A stretch of DNA of 39,486 nt, from the NCBI GenBank assembly GCA_003561215.1, contig PWXG01000157.1, forward strand, positions 1 through 39,486, in the 5' to 3' direction. The position numbers were made by a program, and so were the translations under genes. Each line of letters starts with the position of its first letter. The first letter of the stretch is position 1. Origin of the DNA: Thermotogales bacterium. GTDB taxonomy: Bacteria > Thermotogota > Thermotogae > Petrotogales > Kosmotogaceae. The notes beneath the pieces are model-generated. The model worked only from the letters and a program-made list of their open reading frames with translations, made no database searches and was not told where the DNA came from. Of the stretch, positions 15,861 to 23,636 are shown in pieces.

Positions 15861-17969
15861 TTGAAAAAAGGCAAATCCCTCATAGCGATAATACCTTTTC
15901 TCGTAATGACTTTCATCATGGTCCTGTCTCTCGCTGGACTCGAAATATCCGTCGAGTTTGATTCTCTCCTGCCTGAGACCTCTGAAGCCATCCTGAATAT
16001 GCAGAGAATGGAGGAATCCTTTGGAGAGTCCAGGGAGATGCTCCTGATAATTCGAACAGGAGATGTCTTTGATGCAGATACGTCAGCGATGGTCTTCTCT
16101 TTTGTCAATCGGCTGAAGGAATTTGATGGGGTTGTATCCGTCAGGTCGATTTTCGATGCAGCCAAACTCTCTTACATGGGAAGCTTGGAGACTGAACCGT
16201 ATTTCACTGACGGTGTTCCAGGCGATAGCGTCAGAGAGCTCCTGGACAATCCTCTCTATGTTGGGAATCTGGTGGACAAGAGAGGAACGACTCTTTTTGT
16301 GCCTATCCTTCTTGAAGACAACGCCTCGATCGGAAGCATAGTTGATATGGCGGAAAGGGAGCTTGCTGGATTCGAGGTCTTCTCAACGGGAGAGCCGGTA
16401 ATATGGGACGAGATGAACAGGGCAATAATCACGCTCGTGATTGTCTATCCGCCAATCCTGTTCGGGATCGTATGGTTCATCTACTATCTGAAGATCAAGA
16501 ACAGATTCGCCGCGGTAATTCCGGTTATTATCGCACTGATAGCGACACTGTGGACTTATGGAATTGCCAATTGGGCAGGGTTTGAGATCAACATTCTTAC
16601 CTCGACGGTGGGGTTATTCATTGTAATAATCTGTTCGGCATACGGACTCCATTTTCTTGACAGGTTCATGTACAACTCCGTTCATAACGAACGAGAAGAA
16701 GCCATCAGAATCACTCTGAAAGAGGAAGTCACCCCGATCACTCTTTCTGCTGGAACTACGATTGCGGGATTCATGACCTTTACTTTTGGCACTATAGAGG
16801 GCTTCAGTGATCTTGGAATTCTTGTTTCAATCGGGATAGCATTGAGCGCTTTCTTCACCCTGACAGTGCTTCCGAGACTTCTCAAGCTTGTGAATATCAG
16901 GAATGGTAAGGAGCAGAGAGGAAGATGGTCGTCCAGGTTGTTTATTTCAAGAAGATTGCAGCGATCATCATGGTTCATAGTTATCGCGGCCCTGGTTGTG
17001 TCACCTTTCTTGCTTCAGAGCATTGAAGTAAATTTTGATCAGCTCGAGTATTTCAAGAAAGGCTCTTCAGTTCTTAGATCTGCCTCGGTTGCCAGAGAGG
17101 AGATGGGGTGGGTCTTGCCGTTCTACATTGTTCTAGAGAAAGACGGTGTATTCACTGCTTCAGAAGAGCGACAGATGAAAGAGCTTTCGGACAGAGTAGT
17201 TGAGCTTCCTGACGTCTCAGGAGTAAGCTCGATCCTCGATGTTACAGAGGGTTTCGGTGTGCCTCTTCCTCTGATACATATCGCCTCCAGGGGAACAGAA
17301 ATTCCTCTTGAAGATTTTCTTTCGAATGATTCTACGAGAATCCTTGTCAAAACGACACGGACAGACGCCGTCGGAGTAGGTGAACTGAGAGATTCCGTTG
17401 AAGGTATTCTTGAAGACTACCAATCGCTGAATTCCTACATAGCTTCTCCAGCGCTAACCACTACAGAGATGAACAACGAGATCCTGACCAATCAGATTCT
17501 GACAATAGTAGCAGCTATGACAGTGTTTCTGATTCTGCTTGCTGTTGTTTTTCGATCTTTCTTGACCTCAGTAGTTGCAGTAGCTCCAATCGCGCTCACT
17601 GTTCTGATGAATTTTGTCTACATGTCTCTCTTTGGAATCAGACTTGATATCGCAACAGCTATCGTTGCCGGAGTTCTGATGGGTCTGACCATCGATTATT
17701 CCATTCACCTTGTAACACGCTACAGGCAGAAGAAGGATGTTGATACCGCAACTGTTGAGATTTCTCCTGTGATAGTCGCAAGTGCTGTTGGACTTGCTGC
17801 AGGTTTCGGTACACTTTTTTTTGCCCCTATGACACTTTTCGTGAGGCTAGGCCTTCTCCTTTCAGCAGGAATGCTGACAGGAGCCTTCCTGACGTTAACT
17901 CTGCTTCCTTCTTTGCTCAGGGTACTGAGCAAAAAGCAGCTTAAAAAGGGCAAAGAAGCTGGCAGTTGA
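15861..17969 (+). CDS. RND-superfamily exporter (MMPL/HAE3 type)
   Basis: A 702-residue integral membrane protein with two homologous halves. Each half has one N-terminal helix, a large extracytoplasmic domain (about 30-185 and 385-535) and five clustered membrane helices. The sterol-sensing-domain-like blocks are AGTTIAGFMTFTFGTIEGFSDLGILVSIGIALS in the first half and ATAIVAGVLMGLTIDYSIHL in the second, which also carries an acidic residue in the helix as expected for proton coupling. Members move hydrophobic compounds or lipids; the substrate here is unknown. The TTG at 15861 has GGAG 9 bases upstream. A TTG at 15837 is in frame but lacks a site. No membrane-fusion partner or outer membrane channel gene is nearby. 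Confidence 0.9.
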   Translation: MKKGKSLIAIIPFLVMTFIMVLSLAGLEISVEFDSLLPETSEAILNMQRMEESFGESREMLLIIRTGDVFDADTSAMVFSFVNRLKEFDGVVSVRSIFDAAKLSYMGSLETEPYFTDGVPGDSVRELLDNPLYVGNLVDKRGTTLFVPILLEDNASIGSIVDMAERELAGFEVFSTGEPVIWDEMNRAIITLVIVYPPILFGIVWFIYYLKIKNRFAAVIPVIIALIATLWTYGIANWAGFEINILTSTVGLFIVIICSAYGLHFLDRFMYNSVHNEREEAIRITLKEEVTPITLSAGTTIAGFMTFTFGTIEGFSDLGILVSIGIALSAFFTLTVLPRLLKLVNIRNGKEQRGRWSSRLFISRRLQRSSWFIVIAALVVSPFLLQSIEVNFDQLEYFKKGSSVLRSASVAREEMGWVLPFYIVLEKDGVFTASEERQMKELSDRVVELPDVSGVSSILDVTEGFGVPLPLIHIASRGTEIPLEDFLSNDSTRILVKTTRTDAVGVGELRDSVEGILEDYQSLNSYIASPALTTTEMNNEILTNQILTIVAAMTVFLILLAVVFRSFLTSVVAVAPIALTVLMNFVYMSLFGIRLDIATAIVAGVLMGLTIDYSIHLVTRYRQKKDVDTATVEISPVIVASAVGLAAGFGTLFFAPMTLFVRLGLLLSAGMLTGAFLTLTLLPSLLRVLSKKQLKKGKEAGS

Positions 17970-18012
17970 CAGGTAATCTTGCAAGGTGTATTAGTATTAA
18001 GCAATAACACTA

Positions 18013-18663
18013 TTGGGGAAAAAGGAAAGGTGTTCACCCTTCAAGGAAGACCTGATTTCGATTTACCGAGAAGCAGATGATTCTGTAGCATTTTTCAGAC
18101 AGAGCACTGGATTTTCGTGCGTGGGATCCTGCAGAAAATGTTGCCAGACTCCTGCTTACAACATCGAAGTAACAATGGTGGAGTTCATTCCTCTGGCTTT
18201 TCACCTCTTCGAGGCTGGGGAGGCTGACGAATGGCTAACCAGGCTATCAAATATCGGCGATGATGAACCATGTGTTCTGCTTGAAAGAGACTGCACAAGG
18301 CTGCCTGCGGGTGGATGCAGATACTACCAGTTACGCCCGATGATCTGCAGGTTGTTCGGTTTTTCGGCTGCGATAATGAGAAATGGTCTTCTCAGTCCTG
18401 TACTCTGCCGGCTGGCAAAGAGGAGCTTACTCTTCGGCGATAACGATCAGCCCATATCGCATACTGAGACAACACTTCCCGTCCTTGCAGATTATGCCAG
18501 AAAGATCTTCAGTCTTGATCCATACCTATCTGGCAGACAGTATCCGATAAACATCGCGTTGAAAAAAGCTCTAGAATACGTGGGCTTCAAGTTGTATCTG
18601 TGTAAGATTTCTGAGGCATTGCAGGATTCAACCAGTTTTTCTTCCGAGCACCAGTGTCCCTGA
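18013..18663 (+). CDS. YkgJ-family cysteine-cluster protein
   Basis: A 216-residue soluble protein with the CxxCC cluster (SCVGSCRKCCQTP, about residues 34-46). Further cysteines lie in ERDCTRLPAGGC, YQLRPMICRLFG and PVLCRLA, the layout of the zinc- or iron-binding UPF0153/YkgJ family (PF03692). The RPMICRLFGF segment is a hallmark of that family. Its biochemical function is not established. The TTG start at 18013 has no convincing ribosome site. AAGGAAAGG at 18021-18029 is inside the frame without a standard start codon after it, so the N-terminus is uncertain. It follows the RND exporter by 43 bases on the same strand and may share its transcript. Confidence 0.8.
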   Translation: MGKKERCSPFKEDLISIYREADDSVAFFRQSTGFSCVGSCRKCCQTPAYNIEVTMVEFIPLAFHLFEAGEADEWLTRLSNIGDDEPCVLLERDCTRLPAGGCRYYQLRPMICRLFGFSAAIMRNGLLSPVLCRLAKRSLLFGDNDQPISHTETTLPVLADYARKIFSLDPYLSGRQYPINIALKKALEYVGFKLYLCKISEALQDSTSFSSEHQCP

Positions 18664-18693
18664 GCAACCAGGTCTTGTTTCATACCGGGGCTG

Positions 18694-19494
18694 TCAGGAG
18701 ACCTTCCTCAAGAACCCAAGCAGTATAGTATTCAATTGTTCCGGTTTCTCGAGAAACACAGCATGTCCTGCACCGGCTAACACATGCATCTCTGAACCGG
18801 ATATCTCTGAGGCAATAATCTTCGAGTATCGCGATGGTTTTACCATGTCCAATTCCGCAGCGACCACGAGTGTGGGTACCGATATCTCCGAAAGCCTCGA
18901 AGTTAGGGGTTCGGACGCCAGTTTCATGAAACTCCTGCAGAGTCTTGACGCTGCATCATAATCAAAGTCTCGGTAGGCATCTCTGATCCTGGAAACAAGC
19001 GCTGAACCTTTACTGCGGAGGAAATCGTGGGAATAAACATCGGTCAACCATTCTCCAATGAACCTATCGGGATCGCGAGATTCTGCCGCGTTCATCCACC
19101 TTCTTACCAGTAGTTCCAGTGCAAAATCTACCTCACTGACAGCCGTAATTACGGAAAGACTCCTCACCATCTCCGGGTAGCTGAGTGCAAATGCCATTGC
19201 AACCTCTCCGCCATACGATGTGCCGACGAGGTGTGCTTTGTGTCTACCCACAGAATTCATCAGGGCATTCAGGTCATCAGCGTGAGTGTATACAGAGTAA
19301 TCAAGAAGAGTCTTCTCGGATTTCTGCTGATCTCGGAAGTCATGAAGTAGAATTTCATAGAAGTCTTTTAGAACCGAAGACTGAAGTGCCCAGCTTGAGG
19401 TGTTCATGAAGATTCCATTCAACAGGACAACAGTATCACCCTTTCCGAGGAGTTCATAATAGAGTCTAGTTCCATTTGGTTTTTCATAAGGCAC
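18694..19494 (-). CDS. Alpha/beta-hydrolase fold enzyme
   Basis: The 266 residues have a complete alpha/beta-hydrolase layout: LLNGIFMNTSSW (oxyanion region), nucleophile Ser93 in GTSYGGE, Asp216 in VVAAELDMVKP and His244 in GAGHAVFLEKPEQ. It resembles small carboxylesterases and enol-lactonases. The substrate cannot be read from the sequence. The GTG at 19494 was chosen because GGGAGG lies 10 bases upstream. The longer frame from 19536 adds 14 residues across that site. It converges on the YkgJ-family gene. Confidence 0.88.
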   Translation of the reverse strand: MPYEKPNGTRLYYELLGKGDTVVLLNGIFMNTSSWALQSSVLKDFYEILLHDFRDQQKSEKTLLDYSVYTHADDLNALMNSVGRHKAHLVGTSYGGEVAMAFALSYPEMVRSLSVITAVSEVDFALELLVRRWMNAAESRDPDRFIGEWLTDVYSHDFLRSKGSALVSRIRDAYRDFDYDAASRLCRSFMKLASEPLTSRLSEISVPTLVVAAELDMVKPSRYSKIIASEISGSEMHVLAGAGHAVFLEKPEQLNTILLGFLRKVS

Positions 19495-19948
19495 GTGCCA
19501 AACACCTCCCTCGAAGGTTCCAGTATATCGTGTCAAGAGAATGTAAATGGAAGCGTTGTGAAAATAAGAGTTCTTCTCAAAGGAAGTCTAGCACACACGC
19601 TACACGGACTTCATGAGTAATACAGGAATAACGAAACAGGCAATGTCTTCAAACCATGGCCACTTTCTGCTATCAGAACAAGACTTCAAATCCGAACAGA
19701 CCTGCAATTCAGCAAACCCCATTGGGACCATGCATTAGTCTCTCTAGACAAATCTTTCTGAGAAAAAACCCCTGCGTCGCGCTTCACCTTCGATTTCCTC
19801 GATTTCGTTGTCGATTTCCTTGTAGAAGATCTTCTTCTCTCTTTTCATCCGACCTGAGCCTCCATCACCTGGCTGACTGCGCAAGAAGGCTGAACGTCAA
19901 GCAAATCAAGAACAGAAGTCGGAGTTCCGGGGAAGTAACCTGAAATTT
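19495..19948. other. Intergenic region with one possible short ORF
   Basis: This stretch of about 450 bases holds no gene I can support with confidence. It contains a repetitive GAAATCGA-rich minus-strand segment (about 19790-19830), which is part of the possible small ORF listed separately, and a TATACT-like -10 before the hydrolase gene without a matching -35. A plus-strand open frame (19656-19943) has no ribosome site and a composition unlike the neighbours. Confidence 0.5.
19744..19848 (-). CDS. Possible small charged protein (34 aa)
   Basis: A minus-strand ATG at 19848 with GGAGG 10 bases upstream opens 34 codons. They encode a basic N-terminus (MKREKK), a central glutamate/isoleucine repeat (EIDNEIEEIE) and a basic, aromatic tail (RRRGFFSERFV). 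It would form an amphipathic helix. It follows the lipoprotein gene by about 100 bases on the same strand. I recognise no family. The ribosome site and helix-like composition are the only support. Confidence 0.3.
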   Translation of the reverse strand: MKREKKIFYKEIDNEIEEIEGEARRRGFFSERFV

Positions 19949-21355
19949 TCAATCAGAGGGACTTTCAACCTTTATTGTGAGTGTGTGATACCTTTCTATT
20001 TCGTTTTCGTTCACATTGGCAAAGAACCTGAAAGTGACATCAAATTGGCCTTCCTCAGTTGGTTCCCAGCTGTACTCGCAATGTCTTGCCAGATGCTTCA
20101 ATTCACCGGGGCTATCAGGGTGAAGCTCCACAGTATTCGTTGAATACCAGTTCCATCCATCGATTTCAACGCACCTGGTCTTCTTGATGGGTGAGCAGCC
20201 TACTGCTTCACGCGCAACTAGGGAATTCACCCTGAAGCTTATCGTCTCACCCAGGTATTCCGTAATCTCATCAACAGGAACGGTTCTGGAGAAATGCTCA
20301 GAGGTCGTCAGGTAGAACAGCGAACTCCAGAAAGGAACAATCCCTCTGTCTGCGCTTTCATAGGCCCTTTCGGGCAAACCAACGCACGAGTACATCGCTC
20401 TTTTGGAGAAGGGTATGTTTCGATACCCTCTCCAGGCCAGGCCGACAGTCCAGAGAGAGTTGTTACTGAATGCTTCGTAAACGTAACGAGAGATTTGTCT
20501 TCGTTCCTCTGGTGTCAGCTTACCGTCATACCTGCGGGGTCCCAGAAACCTGTCTGCCCATAACCCAAGCCAACGGTGACCGTATGTATCTAATCTGAAT
20601 ACATATTGATATAGCGAGGGGTCGACATCGTTCGGGAAAACGAACACACCGTCTTCGACGATGTGGCTACCACCATAGCTCTGGTAAGGAAAGGAATCCG
20701 CAAATGTCACGCCATCATTGTAACCGAAGTCGCTATCGCTGAATGCAATGTCTTCGCATACGCCAAGATACAGACCCGCATGACCTGGAAACCAGTTCAT
20801 ATCAATGTAGTATAGAAGGTCGCCTTCAAGCAGGTACTTACCTGGAAGATGAAGAGCGTAGTAAAGCGCATCTGCCTTGCCTACAATGATGCAATAAGGG
20901 AATCCTCCTTTGATCTGCACGACCTGGTCCTTGTCTTTAGTGAAGCTCGCGATTCCGAAGTCTTGGTCTACATGGAATTCGTCGCTTGCGTAGTTTACTC
21001 CTCCTGTGGAGAAAACAGGGTGGACTATAAGCACTTCGTCATCCTTGACTTCGAGAACACCTGCAGGGATTGTCACGGTGATCGGTCTCATTATGGAAAG
21101 AGGATCTGCAAAGAAGAATACCAGTGAAGAACCGTATTCCGTTCGATCCTGCAGCCCGATATTCACGGGGGTGTCGGTGATGAAGGTGCCAGGCAAGAAG
21201 CTCACAGTGATACCTCTGGGGAGATTAATGGTTCCCCCATAACGCGCTGAGATCATTGCGTCGAAGTATTTATGAGTGACCGGAAACTGAAAACTACAGC
21301 CAAGCATGACAAGAACGATAATCACGGGCGGGAGATATATAAGAGTTCTTCTCAC
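19949..21355 (-). CDS. Lipoprotein with probable circularly permuted NlpC/P60 (YiiX-like) domain
   Basis: A 468-residue exported lipoprotein. The hydrophobic leader ends in VMLGC with the lipidated Cys20. Residues about 38-125 form a beta-rich region with ZU5-like phrasing (GGTINLPRGITVSFLPGTF). Then comes GDLLYYID (178-185), His192 in PGHAGLYLG and Cys324 in YSCVGLPERAYE. This His-first, Cys-second order with a GD(L/I)L lead is that of circularly permuted papain-fold proteins (YiiX/YebB, LRAT), so a hydrolase or acyltransferase on peptides or lipids is inferred. The C-terminal 90 residues look like a beta-sandwich. The GTG at 21355 has AGGAGG 6 bases upstream. Its acyl chain would be finished by Lnt. 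Confidence 0.7.
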   Translation of the reverse strand: MRRTLIYLPPVIIVLVMLGCSFQFPVTHKYFDAMISARYGGTINLPRGITVSFLPGTFITDTPVNIGLQDRTEYGSSLVFFFADPLSIMRPITVTIPAGVLEVKDDEVLIVHPVFSTGGVNYASDEFHVDQDFGIASFTKDKDQVVQIKGGFPYCIIVGKADALYYALHLPGKYLLEGDLLYYIDMNWFPGHAGLYLGVCEDIAFSDSDFGYNDGVTFADSFPYQSYGGSHIVEDGVFVFPNDVDPSLYQYVFRLDTYGHRWLGLWADRFLGPRRYDGKLTPEERRQISRYVYEAFSNNSLWTVGLAWRGYRNIPFSKRAMYSCVGLPERAYESADRGIVPFWSSLFYLTTSEHFSRTVPVDEITEYLGETISFRVNSLVAREAVGCSPIKKTRCVEIDGWNWYSTNTVELHPDSPGELKHLARHCEYSWEPTEEGQFDVTFRFFANVNENEIERYHTLTIKVESPSD

Positions 21356-21719
21356 ATTATTCCTCCTGTCCTGCTATCAGCACATAATCTACTCATTACA
21401 ACAATCGGGATGTCTTGTTGGCATATGAGTTGGCTATCTCAATGGTATTATCTCACTTGCTCCACATATCTCAAAGAAAAATCAACTGACCTGAAGAAAG
21501 GAAACTTGTGGAGTTATCGATCTGATAACACAAAGAGGGTCAAGAGTGTATATTAGAACATGGTTCAGACATAAAACGCCAGTGGCATATACCCGGCTAC
21601 TCTGTTACCCTTGGCGTGGTGTTGAAAGGCAGAGAATGACGATAGACGAACGAAAACAGATCTAAAGGAGCAGCAAAGAACGGCGAAGTCTCTATTAGGT
21701 CTCTGACAGAAAGGAGAAT
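21356..21719. other. Intergenic region, no gene seen
   Basis: This divergent spacer of about 360 bases lies between the lipoprotein and the membrane protein gene. A short inverted repeat (ACGCCA/TGGCGT, about 21576-21627) has a loop too long to call. I see no good promoter pair, RNA gene or repeat. The open frame on the plus strand (21272-21556) overlaps the lipoprotein start and has no ribosome site. Confidence 0.5.
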
Positions 21720-22547
21720 ATGATGAACAAGCTGCTAAGGGTTTTGCTATGGTTGGTGGGGGGATTGCTTATTGTGTTTTTCGCAGGATGGATAGGTATT
21801 TCTATCAAACCAGCGTCTTTTGAGCCGTTTTCACAAGCTCAGCCGGAACTGGAAAAGATCCCCCTTCCGGACAATCTGCCTGTGCCTGTTGAACGTTTCT
21901 ACAGAACAATATATGGCGAAAGCATTCCACTCATCAAGTCGGCAGTGATTAGCGGAAGCGCAGAGATGCGCATCGCAGGGATCAGGTTCCAGGGACGTTT
22001 CAGGTTTACCCATCAGGCCGGCCAGGACTATAGGCACTACATTGAGATTACTTTCTTCGGGCTTCCAGTTATGAAGGTAAACGAGTACTATATCGATGGA
22101 AAGAGCAGGATGGAGATGCCTTTCGGAACAATAGAGGGAGAACCGAAAGTGGACCAGGCAGCAAACTTGGGATTATGGGCTGAGTCGATCTGGTTACCCG
22201 CAGTATTCGTTACCGATCCACGTGTTCGATGGGAAGCAATCGACGACAATTCAGCCGTGCTGTTTGTTCCTTATGAAGACTTGGAAGAACACTTCATAGT
22301 ACGATTCCACCCTGATACAGGTTTTCCAGTATTATTTGAGGCGATGCGCTATAAAGATGCGCAGAGCAATAGCAAGACGCTCTGGATTAATGAAGCCATC
22401 GATTGGGAGTACTTTGGAGATCAACTGTTGCTTAAGACTGGTTCATTGTATTGGCTTGGTGACCGTCACCCCTGGGCTGTGTTCACTGTCGAAGAGATTA
22501 TCTACAATGTCGAAGTCTTTGATTACCTGAGAGAGCGGGGTCTCTAA
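21720..22547 (+). CDS. Membrane-anchored conserved protein (DUF6544-like)
   Basis: The 275 residues begin with one membrane helix (about 5-27, [17 protein letters not shown]) and continue as an extracytoplasmic beta-rich domain. Phrases such as [41 protein letters not shown] and [18 protein letters not shown] match what I recall of the DUF6544 family, and the family name is from memory. The fold may bind a hydrophobic ligand or lipid; function is unknown. The ATG at 21720 (second ATG at 21723) has AAAGGAG just upstream. It stands alone, with large spacers on both sides. Confidence 0.65.
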   Translation: MMNKLLRVLLWLVGGLLIVFFAGWIGISIKPASFEPFSQAQPELEKIPLPDNLPVPVERFYRTIYGESIPLIKSAVISGSAEMRIAGIRFQGRFRFTHQAGQDYRHYIEITFFGLPVMKVNEYYIDGKSRMEMPFGTIEGEPKVDQAANLGLWAESIWLPAVFVTDPRVRWEAIDDNSAVLFVPYEDLEEHFIVRFHPDTGFPVLFEAMRYKDAQSNSKTLWINEAIDWEYFGDQLLLKTGSLYWLGDRHPWAVFTVEEIIYNVEVFDYLRERGL

Positions 22548-22979
22548 ATCATGTGAATGGATATAGATAGATCACTTGATTGCTCTGGACGTTCTTAAGC
22601 AGAAGGTCTCTCTATTCGATAACACGGACACCGGCGCGGGTTTATTTCGTACTTCTGAAGTCTGTTCCTCCCAGGAAGCTGAAGAGTTTCTGAACGCTGA
22701 ATACCTTCCTCAGACAACCTGGAGTGTGGTTTGAGGATTCAGACGAGAGATTCCGCGACCTCCTGATCTCTTCTGTAACCGACAGAATAGAAACAAGTGG
22801 GTATAAAGATTGTGGCTCTTCGAGCAAGAAGGGTAGGTCATCAAGCACCTTACGTGTTAACTGGACTAGCCTGTAATAGAGTTATCTATTCAGATCCACT
22901 GAGATAGAAGCGACTGTTGATCGGAACTCTGGCCGTCACTCTGTAGAGTTTCGTGCAGAATCAGAAAAGAGGTGATCAG
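22548..22979. other. Spacer containing a possible frameshifted gene remnant
   Basis: About 430 bases between the DUF6544-like gene and the cobalamin-binding gene. The part at 22576-22876 looks coding on the plus strand across one frame change (listed separately). The last 100 bases presumably hold the promoter of the cobalamin operon, but no clear -35/-10 pair is visible. No B12 riboswitch could be recognised. Confidence 0.4.
22576..22876 (+). pseudogene. Possible frameshifted remnant, product unknown
   Basis: From a TTG at 22576 an open frame runs 52 codons (segments such as LDVLKQKVSLFDNTD and SQEAEEFLNAEYLPQ) to a TGA at 22732. The next frame then continues at once with WFEDSDERFRDLLISSV and TDRIETSGYK to a TAA at 22874. 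Both pieces have the composition and codon pattern of the neighbouring genes, and the junction at about 22724-22732 fits one inserted base. I do not recognise the family. There is no good ribosome site. Confidence 0.3.
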
Positions 22980-23636
22980 ATGATTGATGAATTGAGGAGT
23001 TCACTGAAAAAACTCCTTGAAAAAGAGGATCGAGAGGGAGCAGTTAATCTTGTTCTTGATTATCTGAACAAAGATGGAACAAGCGTAACTGAGCTGTACA
23101 TCAAGGTGCTGGTTCCTTTGCTACAGGAATGGGAGTGCAACTATAAAGACAAAGTCCTGTGTATCTGGAAAGAGCACATAATGAGTGCAACAATAAGGAC
23201 GATAATTGAGTGCTGCTCACCATTTGTCAATAAAGAAACAGATTCATCTGGGAGAAAAGGGAAAAAGGGTAAGGTTGTAGTCGTCTGTCCTCCCGAGGAG
23301 CTGCACGAACTGGGTCCCCGCATGGCTGTAGATATCTTCAGAGTGAACGGCTATAATGCGCTTTTCGTGGGAGCAAACACGCCAGTCAATGCTTTTATGA
23401 AAGGCCTGCAGAACTTCACCCCTGATTATGTAGCCATTGGTGTCAGCAACTACTACAACCTCGTAAATACTGCAAAGATGGTAGAAGCTGTGAGACGGAC
23501 ACTGCCAGAAGCCCAGATAGTAGTCTCAGGACCTGCTTTGATTAACAACGAAAAAGCCAGAAAACAGATCGGCGCGGACATCTATCTCGAAGATCTTCAA
23601 TCGATTACCTTGCTCGAGAAGGGGGGGAACAGATGA
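22980..23636 (+). CDS. Cobalamin (B12)-binding domain protein
   Basis: A 218-residue protein with a helical B12-binding cap (about 10-80, ending in IWKEHIMSATIRTIIE) and a Rossmann-like B12-binding domain (about 97-215). The lower-ligand motif DxHxxG appears as E107-L-H109-E-L-G112, so the histidine and glycine are kept and Asp is replaced by Glu. The domain continues with NGYNALFVGANTP and PDYVAIGVSNYYN. There is no DNA-binding or methyltransferase domain. The ATG at 22980 has GAGGTGATC upstream. Its stop overlaps the permease start in ATGA, so it is translationally coupled to the ABC transporter. A sensory or corrinoid-carrier role is inference. Confidence 0.85.
   Translation: MIDELRSSLKKLLEKEDREGAVNLVLDYLNKDGTSVTELYIKVLVPLLQEWECNYKDKVLCIWKEHIMSATIRTIIECCSPFVNKETDSSGRKGKKGKVVVVCPPEELHELGPRMAVDIFRVNGYNALFVGANTPVNAFMKGLQNFTPDYVAIGVSNYYNLVNTAKMVEAVRRTLPEAQIVVSGPALINNEKARKQIGADIYLEDLQSITLLEKGGNR

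Noticed and set aside
19656-19943. Plus-strand frame of 95 codons in the hydrolase/lipoprotein spacer
   Set aside because: No ribosome site and a Pro/Arg/Cys-rich composition unlike real genes here; it runs opposite the small ORF.
21272-21556. Plus-strand frame of 94 codons over the lipoprotein start
   Set aside because: It overlaps the signal peptide of the lipoprotein gene and lacks a ribosome site and family motifs.
21576-21627. Inverted repeat ACGCCA/TGGCGT in the spacer before the DUF6544-like gene
   Set aside because: Six bases with a 35-base loop is expected by chance in a region this size.
22877-22979. Possible cobalamin riboswitch before the B12-binding protein gene
   Set aside because: No B12-box-like core or extended pairing could be recognised and the spacer is too short for the full element. 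A covariance-model search with the cobalamin riboswitch family would settle it.
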